From positions 1 through 64,000 of the forward strand of contig CAKZZM010000190.1 of assembly GCA_937885465.1 (NCBI GenBank): a stretch of DNA of 64,000 nt. The letters run 5' to 3'. The translations under genes and the position numbers were made by a program. This document shows, one piece after another, positions 1 to 7,158 of this stretch (positions within the stretch are counted from its first letter, which is position 1; every line of letters begins with the position of its first letter). The notes beneath the pieces are model-generated. The model was given only the letters and a program-made list of their open reading frames with translations, searched no databases and was not told the origin of the DNA. Source of the DNA: an uncultured Bacteroidales bacterium (GTDB lineage: Bacteria; Bacteroidota; Bacteroidia; Bacteroidales; Paludibacteraceae).

Positions 1-122
1 TCTCAAAATAATCAATACGTACAGAACGAATAAACAGGATTTTTGATACAAATGGCAAATCAAAATATCCTATAAATAAACAATTTACATATACTCCCTG
101 CGTCTCAAACGCCATTTAATGA

Positions 123-146
123 GATGTGGGAAAGTTTAGTAAGTTA
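123..146 (+). repeat. Left copy of imperfect 24-bp inverted repeat
   Basis: Begins GATGTGGGAAAG. Its reverse complement recurs at 4049-4072 with 22 of 24 positions matching. The pair encloses the accessory block (DUF4143 ATPase, dehydrogenase fragment, DUF1016 nuclease). It may mark the ends of an inserted segment, or may only be shared upstream sequence of related genes. Confidence 0.5.
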
Positions 147-201
147 ATTGTATGTTGGTTTTTGTTGTCTACTGGTTATCCTAGACGACCTACACCGCTT
201 A

Positions 202-276
202 CGCTATCTTAGAAGGGATAAGGGGATACAAACGACAAAGCGGCACCCACATAGTGTGAGCACCGCTATAAAGCAG
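202..276 (+). repeat. Hairpin repeat, copy 1 (flanks the ATPase gene)
   Basis: Outer stem AGCGG (239-243) pairs with CCGCT (263-267). Inner stem CACA (248-251) pairs with TGTG (255-258) around a TAG loop, followed by ATAAAGC. A second copy at about 2079-2136 has the same plan with a different but still complementary outer stem. Both are in the same orientation, one on each side of the ATPase gene. Confidence 0.45.
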
Positions 277-403
277 GTAAAATAGTATTTTGCTAAATCA
301 AGTTCTGCGAATCCCCCCAGGTTTCCCCGCTTATTCGTGGCGAATCAGCGCGGTTTGTATGGAGTTTGCAGGGGTTATATGTGAGGAAATGGGGCATTTA
401 GAT

Positions 404-565
404 TTAGCTATTCAATAAATCACAAAACATCAAACGAGTTGCCAGATGGCGAGGATTGCGTTCGCGCTCTTGCAGGTCTGCTTCGTCCTTGGGATGTTTA
501 GTGTATAAGTCTTCTTGTAACTCCGATGAAAAGAGAGGTGTAAAACAGCGGTAGTCTGCTTTGGA
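404..565 (-). pseudogene. Possible C-terminal remnant of an unknown protein
   Basis: The minus strand is open for 53 codons ending in TAA at 404-406, with no start codon before the upstream in-frame stop (566-568). The residue mix looks protein-like (it contains SSELQEDLYTKHP and RHLATRLMFCDLL), unlike the other frames here. I do not recognise the family. It could be the tail of a gene destroyed when the neighbouring ATPase block arrived, or chance. Confidence 0.25.
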
Positions 566-590
566 TTACCGAATTGCACTAAATTCTAAA

Positions 591-646
591 ATTGCGGAGT
601 GATTTTGTGTAAAATTGCGGAATAAAATCGTAAAAAGTTGCGGAAT
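591..646 (+). repeat. Three short direct repeats TTGCGGA(A/G)T upstream of the ATPase gene
   Basis: The core TTGCGGA with flanking TAAAA occurs three times within about 55 bp, directly in front of the -33 element of the ATPase promoter. Repeats of this kind beside a promoter are typical of operator sites. A regulatory role is inference. Confidence 0.4.
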
Positions 647-648
647 AA

Positions 649-680
649 TTTGTGTATATCATTTATTTTTACCACCTTTG
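649..680 (+). promoter_or_regulatory. Bacteroidetes-type promoter of the DUF4143 ATPase gene
   Basis: A -33 TTTG (649-652) is followed by a 20-bp spacer and a -7 CAccTTTG (673-680), one mismatch from TAnnTTTG. Transcription would start near 687. This rules out the upstream in-frame start at 652 and supports the ATG at 706. Confidence 0.6.
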
Positions 681-705
681 CACCCGGATTTCAATCAACA
701 ACAAT

Positions 706-1992
706 ATGGCAACGGAAAGAGCGTACAAAAAACGCATTGCAGACATCATTTTAGAGCGTTGTTTACAAGGCAAAGGTGCTATCCTGATAGAAGGTCCCAA
801 ATGGTGCGGTAAGACCACAACGGCAGAGCAGTTTGCACGTAGTGTGCTGGACTTAGGAAATAGTGCTATTCTCGCCAATGCAAAGACAGCCTTGCAAGTC
901 AATCCGGATATACTACTGAATGGTGATACGCCACGTTTGATTGACGAATGGCAGCTGATGCCGCCGATATGGGACATGATACGCTCGGAGGTGGACAGAC
1001 GAGGCAACGAAGGGCAGTTTCTACTAACCGGCAGCAGCATGCCTCTTGATCCCAACAGCACCCATCATAGCGGGACAGGCAGGATCGGTCGTATTCGAAT
1101 GCGTACCATGAGCCTATGGGAGTCCGGTGAAAGCAATGGGTCAGTAAGCATGGACGATTTGTTTGCCGGAAAGGAAATGCCACCGCAAAACAGCAGTCTG
1201 ACCATCGAGGATATAGTTTATCTTATCTGCCGTGGAGGATGGCCACGTGCCACTTTCCTAAGCAGGAGTACAGCACTAGACGAGGCTATCGACTATTACG
1301 AAGCTATCTACAAGGTGGATATTCATCGTGTGGACAATGTGAACCGCAATAGCGAGCGAACCCGCTTGCTGCTACGCTCCTACGCTCGTCACCAAGGAGC
1401 GGCAGTCAGTTTCCAGAAACTAAGCAACGACATCAAAAATAACGACAACCAGGACATCAGTTACGAGACCATTGCTGATTATGTGAACGCCCTAAAGAGT
1501 TTGTTCGTGATAGAAGACATGACCGCGTGGAATCCTAATCTCAGAAGCAAAACAGCTATACAGTCGTCAGATACACGCTACTTCATCGATCCGAGCATTG
1601 CTACGGGTGCATTGCATATCAGTCCGAACGACCTGACAAACGATTTGCAAACACTCGGGCTCTTGTTTGAAACAATGGCTGTGCGGGATTTGCGCGTGTA
1701 TGCAGATGCCTTACAAGGGGAGGTGTATCATTTCCGCCAAGCTGACGGCCTGGAATGCGACGCCGTACTGCATCGCCGTAACGGCAGTTATGCGCTGATA
1801 GAAATCAAGTTAGGCGGCAATGATGCAATAGACCAAGCTGCCAAGACCCTGCAGAAAGTATCAAACAGAATAGATGACACCAAGATGCCTCGTCCATCGT
1901 TTATGATGGTACTGACCGCCGTCGGTGAATATAGTTACTGCCGTCCGCAAGACGGCATTTGGGTCGTACCTATTGGCACCCTCCGTCCGTAA
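706..1992 (+). CDS. AAA-type ATPase with DUF4143 domain
   Basis: A 428-residue ATPase of the widespread AAA_14/DUF4143 group, whose cellular role is poorly understood; members occur as scattered accessory genes in Bacteroidales. The Walker A loop GPKWCGKTT lies at about residues 30-38, a Walker B-like RLIDEW follows near residue 75, and an LTGSS sensor-like motif near residue 107. The C-terminal part carries a nuclease-like motif (ECDAVLHR...ALIEIKLGG) typical of DUF4143. The ATG at 706 was chosen because the promoter lies at 649-680. It stands alone, with a triple TTGCGGA repeat upstream and copies of a hairpin repeat on both sides, which fits a laterally acquired gene. The family call is firm; the function is not known. 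Confidence 0.88.
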   Translation: MATERAYKKRIADIILERCLQGKGAILIEGPKWCGKTTTAEQFARSVLDLGNSAILANAKTALQVNPDILLNGDTPRLIDEWQLMPPIWDMIRSEVDRRGNEGQFLLTGSSMPLDPNSTHHSGTGRIGRIRMRTMSLWESGESNGSVSMDDLFAGKEMPPQNSSLTIEDIVYLICRGGWPRATFLSRSTALDEAIDYYEAIYKVDIHRVDNVNRNSERTRLLLRSYARHQGAAVSFQKLSNDIKNNDNQDISYETIADYVNALKSLFVIEDMTAWNPNLRSKTAIQSSDTRYFIDPSIATGALHISPNDLTNDLQTLGLLFETMAVRDLRVYADALQGEVYHFRQADGLECDAVLHRRNGSYALIEIKLGGNDAIDQAAKTLQKVSNRIDDTKMPRPSFMMVLTAVGEYSYCRPQDGIWVVPIGTLRP

Positions 1993-2078
1993 TTTTCGGT
2001 AATCCAATATGTCAAAGATCGTGCGGCTGCGTCGCGCCTGTTCCGCTTCAGGGTTACTATACCCTTGCTATACCCTTC

Positions 2079-2136
2079 CGCTATCCATACATACGAAAAG
2101 ACGGCGCGCACGATTAGTGCACACCGTCTATAACGC
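2079..2136 (+). repeat. Hairpin repeat, copy 2
   Basis: Outer stem AGACGG (2099-2104) pairs with CCGTCT (2124-2129). Inner GCAC (2108-2111) pairs with GTGC (2117-2120), followed by ATAACGC. It has the same plan as the copy at about 202-276; the outer stems differ but remain paired in both. Confidence 0.45.
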
Positions 2137-2177
2137 TGCGAACGTGTTGTTTTTGCTTACCTCGCGCCCATTCGTAT

Positions 2178-2187
2178 GGGGGGGGGG
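2178..2187 (+). repeat. G10 homopolymer tract
   Basis: Ten consecutive G residues lie in the non-coding gap after the ATPase gene, about 40 bp from the 3' end of the minus-strand dehydrogenase fragment. Tracts of this length can vary by slipped-strand mispairing. No intact coding frame or promoter depends on it that I can see. Confidence 0.7.
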
Positions 2188-2228
2188 TAATTTGCTTATT
2201 TTCAATTGGTTGCATAGGATTTTGGGGT

Positions 2229-2546
2229 TCATTTGGGCTGAATGTTGTAGATGGTATTAGCACGCTCTACAAATGCCTTATACGTATCTAATAGTTCATT
2301 GTAATAGGGATTGTCGTTCCGCAAAATCATACCGATATAGACAATATATCCTTCAAAATTCAATTCCTCAGCTTGGATGGTCAATTTGTCGTGGTGTGGA
2401 TAACTATTGAACCAACGCTTATACAAACTGTCGCCGTAGGTCATCAGCACACGCGTGCAGTACTGCTTGAGTTCCTCGCCCGGATGATGCAACTGGTCTT
2501 TCCCGAAATATACCTTGGTCGGTATATGATACATAAAATCGTTCAT
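2229..2546 (-). pseudogene. Chimeric fragment: N-terminus of iron-containing alcohol dehydrogenase fused to unknown sequence
   Basis: The first ~38 residues (MNDFMYHIPTKVYFGK... to LMTYG) match the start of iron-containing alcohol dehydrogenases (butanol dehydrogenase type). The frame then passes into about 67 residues that do not continue that family: the expected GGGS...TGLYD segment is missing, and the remainder (ending ANTIYNIQPK) is unrecognised. A functional dehydrogenase of this family is ~380 residues, so the enzyme is lost. The ATG at 2546 matches the family start; the longer upstream frame does not. It looks like a recombination scar between two genes. A small expressed chimera cannot be excluded. 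Confidence 0.6.
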
Positions 2547-2665
2547 ATTGTGGTATGTTTTGATTGTTTCGTTAATTCTGTTTTCCCGGTTAGCAGTCGG
2601 TGTAATGGAAGAATTAGGTACGATATTCGGCAAAACTAAATGGCAGAACAGGTATTTCTATGCGT

Positions 2666-2686
2666 GGTCAACGCCTCCCGAGCGTT
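2666..2686 (+). repeat. Degenerate A-like hairpin
   Basis: AACGC and GCGTT arms enclose CTCCCGA, resembling the GC-variant of element A (arms GAACGC and GCGTTC) with one extra base in the loop. It lies about 75 bp upstream of two good A copies. Probably a decayed member. Confidence 0.35.
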
Positions 2687-2698
2687 GCATTTTAAATA

Positions 2699-2736
2699 GA
2701 GAGTACCGAACCCGATGGGTTGGTACTCTCCTTTTG
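2699..2736. terminator. Stem-loop with T run
   Basis: GAGAGTACC (2699-2707) pairs with GGTACTCTC (2722-2730), with an inner AACCC/GGGTT stem around GAT, followed by CTTTTG on the plus strand. It lies between the start of the dehydrogenase fragment and the end of the DUF1016 gene. The T run favours the plus strand, so it may be a relict. Confidence 0.5.
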
Positions 2737-2757
2737 TTAGCGATGGAAGTTTAGGGT

Positions 2758-2784
2758 TGAACGTTCGGAGACGTTCTCCACTAT
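2758..2784 (+). repeat. Element A copy 1
   Basis: Full-length A element: arms GAACGT and ACGTTC around TCGGAG, with tail TCTCCACTAT. An alternative hairpin GGAGA-CGT-TCTCC uses the same bases. It forms a tandem with the next copy (31-bp period) downstream of the DUF1016 gene. Confidence 0.9.
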
Positions 2785-2788
2785 AGTA

Positions 2789-2815
2789 TGAACGTTCGGA
2801 GACGTTCTCCACTAT
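2789..2815 (+). repeat. Element A copy 2
   Basis: Identical in its 27-bp core to the copy at 2758-2784. It ends 24 bp from the stop codon of the minus-strand DUF1016 gene. Confidence 0.9.
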
Positions 2816-2839
2816 ATTCGTTTTGTGCGTAAGTGGAAT

Positions 2840-4021
2840 TTATAATAGTTTTTCTAATTCTTCGATTGGTGGAAGTAATTTCTTCAGATGCTCATCCATA
2901 TCTGCCGAAGTTTTATAGGTGGCAACTCCCATCGGGCGGTCGTAATCTTGAATAACATACTCGACAAATTTCTTGTTGGCACTTTTGCACAAAAGGATGC
3001 CTATTGACTGATTTTCATTCGGTTTACGCACCTCGTCATCCAAGATTTTCAGATACCCTGCCAATTGCCCAAGATAGGCGGTTTTGAAAGGACCATCTTT
3101 GAGTTCTACGCAGACGAGCGCAGACAATTCGCGATTGTAGAACAACAAATCAGGAAATTCCTCAACTCCAAATTTCTCCAAGTGATATTGATTACCGACA
3201 AAAGTAAAGTCTTTGCCGAATGTCATAATGAAGTTCTTGACATTATTTATGATACCCTGTTCAATAACTTTTTCATCGCGGTCTTTATCACGGACAAACA
3301 ACTCCTCTGTATTGATGTAATCTAACAGATATTCATCCTTAAACATCGTTATCGTGCGAAACGCCTGTAATTGATCAGGTATGGTTTTCTTAAAGTTGTT
3401 GGGTAGGTTACCGCGATGGTGATACAAATCTTCTTCAATCAATTTTGTCAAATCGTCCACCTTAACTTTGGTGTCGTATGCAAATTGGATATAGAACAAC
3501 CGCTCTCCGTAGGTTTTTGCTTGTGAAATGATTGCGATATGGTGTGAGAAACCAATGCTCATAAATGCCGCTATGGGGAAATCTGCGTCAATGGCAAATC
3601 TAACCTCCGGCAATTTGTTGGTTGAGATAAGCGGTTGGTTGTCAGCATTTACCAATTCGGCAGTTCCATCTGCCGAATTTAGCATCATTTTGGCAGTTTC
3701 ATCTGCCGAATTATGTTGCTCAATTTGTTCCCATTGCTCATAGAACATACGCATATTCTTCAGGTTGCGAGAAGAAAAACCTCGCAGTCCCGGCATCTCT
3801 TTGCGCAACTGCTCACTAACGGCTTCTATAAAACCTTTTCCCCAATTCTTATTGCGCGTATTGGAGGAGATAAACTTGCCTATGCCATAGTAAAGGGCTA
3901 ACTGCTCTTGATTGACAGATTGTAATGCTCGTTGCTGACTTTGCAGGATAGCATCTTTAATCACTTGCACTGCATTAGTCAGTTCACTATCGGCAGATGG
4001 TATTGTAATGTTTTGGTTCAT
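2840..4021 (-). CDS. DUF1016/YhcG-family PD-(D/E)XK nuclease protein
   Basis: A 393-residue two-domain protein. An N-terminal helical DUF1016 domain (about 15-125; LYYGIGKFISSN, GFSSRNLKNMRMFYEQW) is joined to a C-terminal PD-(D/E)XK fold (about 260-380). Its nuclease motif is visible as FPDLLFYN...LVCVELK near 285-303. YhcG-like proteins are linked to DNA recombination or mobile DNA, but their role is not settled. The linker (about 118-150) carries a duplicated NSADxTA segment, whose DNA forms a perfect 10-bp hairpin (3654-3679); SAD also occurs near both ends of the protein. The gene lies inside the block bounded by the 123/4072 inverted repeat and is followed by two A elements. The family call is firm. 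Confidence 0.88.
   Translation of the reverse strand: MNQNITIPSADSELTNAVQVIKDAILQSQQRALQSVNQEQLALYYGIGKFISSNTRNKNWGKGFIEAVSEQLRKEMPGLRGFSSRNLKNMRMFYEQWEQIEQHNSADETAKMMLNSADGTAELVNADNQPLISTNKLPEVRFAIDADFPIAAFMSIGFSHHIAIISQAKTYGERLFYIQFAYDTKVKVDDLTKLIEEDLYHHRGNLPNNFKKTIPDQLQAFRTITMFKDEYLLDYINTEELFVRDKDRDEKVIEQGIINNVKNFIMTFGKDFTFVGNQYHLEKFGVEEFPDLLFYNRELSALVCVELKDGPFKTAYLGQLAGYLKILDDEVRKPNENQSIGILLCKSANKKFVEYVIQDYDRPMGVATYKTSADMDEHLKKLLPPIEELEKLL
3654..3679. repeat. Perfect 10-bp hairpin inside the DUF1016 gene
   Basis: AATTCGGCAG and CTGCCGAATT enclose TTCCAT. A second, shorter version (GGCAG/CTGCC) follows at 3691-3706. Together they encode the duplicated NSADxTA segment in the linker between the two protein domains. 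Confidence 0.75.
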
Positions 4022-4048
4022 AGGATGGAATTAGAATATATTTGCCTC

Positions 4049-4072
4049 TAATTTACTAAAGTTTCCCACATC
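4049..4072 (-). repeat. Right copy of imperfect 24-bp inverted repeat
   Basis: The reverse complement begins GATGTGGGAAAC and matches 123-146 at 22 of 24 positions. It lies about 28 bp upstream of the DUF1016 start codon, so it may overlap that gene's promoter. Confidence 0.5.
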
Positions 4073-4101
4073 AGAGAATCAACAAGCCGCTCCCCACTAT
4101 T

Positions 4102-4130
4102 GAGAGACACCCTCCCGGGATGTCTCTACC
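4102..4130 (+). repeat. Element B copy 1
   Basis: AGAGACA (4103-4109) pairs with TGTCTCT (4121-4127) around an 11-base GC-rich loop, ending ACC. It is preceded by CCACTAT, the tail of a truncated A element (4094-4100), and followed at once by A copy 3, giving the order A(tail)-B-A. Confidence 0.85.
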
Positions 4131-4132
4131 AA

Positions 4133-4158
4133 TGAACGTTCGGAGACGTTCTCCACTT
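4133..4158 (+). repeat. Element A copy 3, abutting a stop codon
   Basis: Full arms and tail. Its last two T bases form part of the TAA stop (plus-strand TTA, 4157-4159) of the minus-strand esterase gene. Confidence 0.9.
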
Positions 4159-6040
4159 AACGCCGACGACCATAGAGGTCGAAGATTTGAGCTCCGCGAT
4201 GGATGAGTATCTCTCCGTTGCGGAGTTCTTTTTGTGCCACAGGCTGCTCTGCTGCCGCCTCGTCCACGTTGGTCTCACTCTCAGGCATCGCCATACCCTC
4301 AATCACAACATCGCGAACGAGGATATACTTACCGCTACCCGATGTGTGCTCATGCCACGGCAGCAGGCGCACATGCAGCGTCTCGCCCGCAGGGATGGTT
4401 AGGGTCACGGTGAGGTATATCTCATTCATTGCCTTATTAGGTAGTGCTGTCTGCGAAGCCTCGTAGATTGTGTGTACATCGGTGAAATTGACGCCAATGC
4501 CTGTATTGATATGAATCTTCATCGCCGAGGTGGAGTATGCACCTAACAGCATAGCGATACGTGTGATACGCAGTTCCATCGTGGATGGTGCCGTGACTGC
4601 GAAGTCGATATAGCGGGACGCGTTTTCGTCGATTTCATCGGTAGGCCAGTTGGTCTTAACTCCGGACTCATTGGCGTTGTGGAAACGAATTACGTTATCA
4701 CCGGTATTACCATTGATATCAACATCTGTCACGATGGAGTTAGCCTGCATCAGGCTCATCGTCATCTCGCCGGAGACCGGTCCTTCTGTCTCCGCAGCCA
4801 GCGGATTAGCGGACGGCATAGCATGCAGTTCCCACGTTGCCTTGACGGGTGAACCGCCGGCAAGAGAGATAACCGATGCCGTTACATAAACAGCTACACG
4901 TTGGTCGCCGTTAGTGGCGATGATGGAATCGCGCTGATTGCCCTCACTGCTATAGGAAGCCTTGATATAGACGCGTTGGAAGAGTGTGGAACCCTCGTAC
5001 TGCGCCTGCTGCCCGGCGGCATACGAGTCGTCCTCGCCCGTGAGCGATATCTGTACGTCGCCGGAAGCCGTGAGGCTGACAGTACCCGTAGAGGGCTCCA
5101 GACCAAAGCCGGTGAACAGAACCTCGCGCTTAACCGCCATACCCGAGTAGGTCTCGCCCATCTCGATAGCCGTGGGGTTAGCAGTGATAGTGGTAGGTAT
5201 ATCCACATACGGCGCCAACGCGGGGATAGAGTCCTTAATCATCTGAGCCGCGCGGCGAGCGATGAGGTTAGCACCCATCGTGGCGAAGTGGGTGTTATCG
5301 CCCTGACAGAATAGTAGGTCGGTGCATTGTGCCTCACCATATTGCAGGTAAATCTCTGCGCTGGCGGTGGTCATGTCGAGGAAAGGCACGTTCATCTCCT
5401 GAGCCACTTCACGCATAGCCTGCACGTAGTCCATCGAGTGGTCTGAGGCGGGCACAGAGGCCGTCTCGTTGAGCACGCCGTTCTCTATACACCAGAACTT
5501 ATCACCCAGGTCGTGCAACCCGCTACGACGGATGGTGTTGCCGCTGAAGTACTTGCGTGCCACCGGTGCCATAAGGATAGGATTGACCTGAGCCGCACGC
5601 GCCTCGTTGATGTATTTACGCAGGTATGCCTTGTAAGTGGTCTGCGGATGGGTGCCGCGCAAGTCAGTCTCGAGTGCATGACCAATAGAGGTATAGTAGG
5701 CATTGAGCGTATCCACGTCCATGCCGTTGTTCTTCTCATCGTTGTGGGCAAACTGGATGATAAGGTAGTCGCCGGCAGCGAACTGCTGCGGTACGGTGCC
5801 CCATTGAGCGGCACCGGTGTAGAAGGTGCGACTTGAGCAGCCGGATTTGCCGCGGTTATTGACCGTTACGTAGTTTGCGTCGAAGAAAGCACCGAGGTAA
5901 GTAGCCCAGCCGCGCTTGTCGGTAGCGTTCTCGTCGTAAGTCTCCATGGTGGAGTCACCAATAGTGTGAACCTTGATGATTGCTTCGGCAGAAGGCAAGA
6001 GGAGTGCCGCTGCCATAAGGGTAAGGAAAAATTTCTTCAT
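4157..6040 (-). CDS. Secreted SGNH-hydrolase, rhamnogalacturonan acetylesterase-like (CE12)
   Basis: A 627-residue exported esterase predicted to remove acetyl groups from pectic rhamnogalacturonan. Residues 1-20 form a signal peptide. The SGNH/GDSL blocks are visible: GDST with nucleophile Ser30, an FAHND block near 100, and DNTHFATMGAN near 250 carrying the catalytic Asp/His pair. Residues ~270-390 form an Ig-like middle region, and ~400-590 a beta-rich domain of the kind appended to Bacteroidales pectin enzymes. The last ~20 residues (NGEILIHRGAQIFDLYGRR) match the short C-terminal motif common on secreted Bacteroidales proteins, possibly a degenerate sorting signal. The stop codon is fused to an A element. 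GH28 and PL9-like genes elsewhere in the window support a pectin role. Confidence 0.82.
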   Translation of the reverse strand: MKKFFLTLMAAALLLPSAEAIIKVHTIGDSTMETYDENATDKRGWATYLGAFFDANYVTVNNRGKSGCSSRTFYTGAAQWGTVPQQFAAGDYLIIQFAHNDEKNNGMDVDTLNAYYTSIGHALETDLRGTHPQTTYKAYLRKYINEARAAQVNPILMAPVARKYFSGNTIRRSGLHDLGDKFWCIENGVLNETASVPASDHSMDYVQAMREVAQEMNVPFLDMTTASAEIYLQYGEAQCTDLLFCQGDNTHFATMGANLIARRAAQMIKDSIPALAPYVDIPTTITANPTAIEMGETYSGMAVKREVLFTGFGLEPSTGTVSLTASGDVQISLTGEDDSYAAGQQAQYEGSTLFQRVYIKASYSSEGNQRDSIIATNGDQRVAVYVTASVISLAGGSPVKATWELHAMPSANPLAAETEGPVSGEMTMSLMQANSIVTDVDINGNTGDNVIRFHNANESGVKTNWPTDEIDENASRYIDFAVTAPSTMELRITRIAMLLGAYSTSAMKIHINTGIGVNFTDVHTIYEASQTALPNKAMNEIYLTVTLTIPAGETLHVRLLPWHEHTSGSGKYILVRDVVIEGMAMPESETNVDEAAAEQPVAQKELRNGEILIHRGAQIFDLYGRRR

Positions 6041-6090
6041 GATAGTTATAGTTTACAGTTACAGTGCGGGCAGAGTCCGCAACTATGTTG

Positions 6091-7152
6091 CTACTCGTGT
6101 AGTATAAAGCGTTTGTAGTATGAAACGAGTAGGGTGGTGACGGGGAGTGCGATGATCATACCTATAATACCGAGAAGAGAGCCCCAGATAGAGAGTGTGA
6201 GGAGCATCAAGGCGGGGTTCATTCCCGTTACGTTGCCCATAATCTTTGGAGTAAGAATCATATCTTGCGTCACCTGAACGACCACGAATACTGCTGCTAT
6301 GCAGAGCAGCACTATCCACAGCGGTCGCCCTGTTTCTACAGATTGCAGGATACCAAGCAGGATGCAGAAGGGGATACCGAGTGTCTGCATATAAGGCACG
6401 AAGTTGAGGGCACCTATAATAAGTCCCATGACGATACCCATAGGCAGACCTATAATTTGAAATCCGATTGCAAAGAGTATTCCTACAATGGCTGCTATTG
6501 ATGCTTGTCCGCGGAAGTATGCACTCATACCGCTTTCGAAGTCTTTCATCATCATCTCTGCCCCGCCTCTATATCGCTGCGGAATGAGGCTCGACCAAGA
6601 TGAGGCGATCTGCTCGTGGTCGAGAAGGATGAAGAAGATATACATAAGGCAGACGAAGATAACAAATATCCCGCTCAGCATATCCATGCTGCCTGTTACC
6701 CACGACCAGAGAGTGGGTGCAATCTTCTCTATCGCTGCCCTAACATCGCTATTATGTAGTATAGCATTGACATCCATCGAAGAAATGGCACTTTCTATAT
6801 ATTGCTCCATTTCCGGACTAATCCAGTCGGAGGCATTGAAGTTCTGCACAAATTCTTGAATATAGATGCTGAGAGTAGATATCTCCTTTACAATGAGAGG
6901 AACGACGATTGCTATTGCACCTATTATCACCCCTATCACTACGAATAAGGAGATGAATACGGATAAGGTTCGATTTTTCAGGCGACATTTGTACTGAAAG
7001 AAACTGACGAGAGGTACCATTTGATAGGCAATCAGTATGCTGATGAAGAAAGGCAGCAGCACATCGCCCAGTCGGCGCACAAGGAAATATAGTGCGACAA
7101 GCACGATAATGATTATCGTTCCTCGTATAAGTGAGTCGCGAGTGTAAGCCAT
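6091..7152 (-). CDS. AI-2E family transporter (PerM/YdiK-like)
   Basis: A 353-residue inner-membrane protein with about eight hydrophobic segments, in the usual pattern of the AI-2E/UPF0118 family: two N-terminal helices, a third near 65-90, a soluble stretch (about 95-150), then a cluster of helices from 155 to the end containing GLPMGIVMGLIIGALNFVPY and a C-terminal SIWGSLLGIIGMIIALP. Substrates of the family are mostly unproven; some members are Na+/H+ exchangers. The gene starts 6 bp after glycogen synthase ends and is probably cotranscribed with it. The gap to the esterase is only 50 bp. Confidence 0.88.
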   Translation of the reverse strand: MAYTRDSLIRGTIIIIVLVALYFLVRRLGDVLLPFFISILIAYQMVPLVSFFQYKCRLKNRTLSVFISLFVVIGVIIGAIAIVVPLIVKEISTLSIYIQEFVQNFNASDWISPEMEQYIESAISSMDVNAILHNSDVRAAIEKIAPTLWSWVTGSMDMLSGIFVIFVCLMYIFFILLDHEQIASSWSSLIPQRYRGGAEMMMKDFESGMSAYFRGQASIAAIVGILFAIGFQIIGLPMGIVMGLIIGALNFVPYMQTLGIPFCILLGILQSVETGRPLWIVLLCIAAVFVVVQVTQDMILTPKIMGNVTGMNPALMLLTLSIWGSLLGIIGMIIALPVTTLLVSYYKRFILHE

Positions 7153-7158
7153 TATTAT

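Larger units (their letters stand above)
1..403. other. Non-coding left edge
   Basis: No open frame with a believable start was found on either strand. The stretch holds the left inverted-repeat copy (123-146) and a hairpin repeat (about 202-276) that recurs downstream of the neighbouring ATPase gene. Nothing else is recognisable. Confidence 0.5.

Noticed and set aside
669..1183. Antisense frames within the ATPase gene
   Set aside because: They are shadows of the coding strand with no family features.
2178..2187. G10 tract as a phase-variation switch
   Set aside because: No intact gene or promoter is placed so that its length would matter.
2009..2260. 83-codon plus-strand frame after the ATPase gene
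   Set aside because: It runs through the hairpin repeat and the G10 tract; no protein-like pattern.
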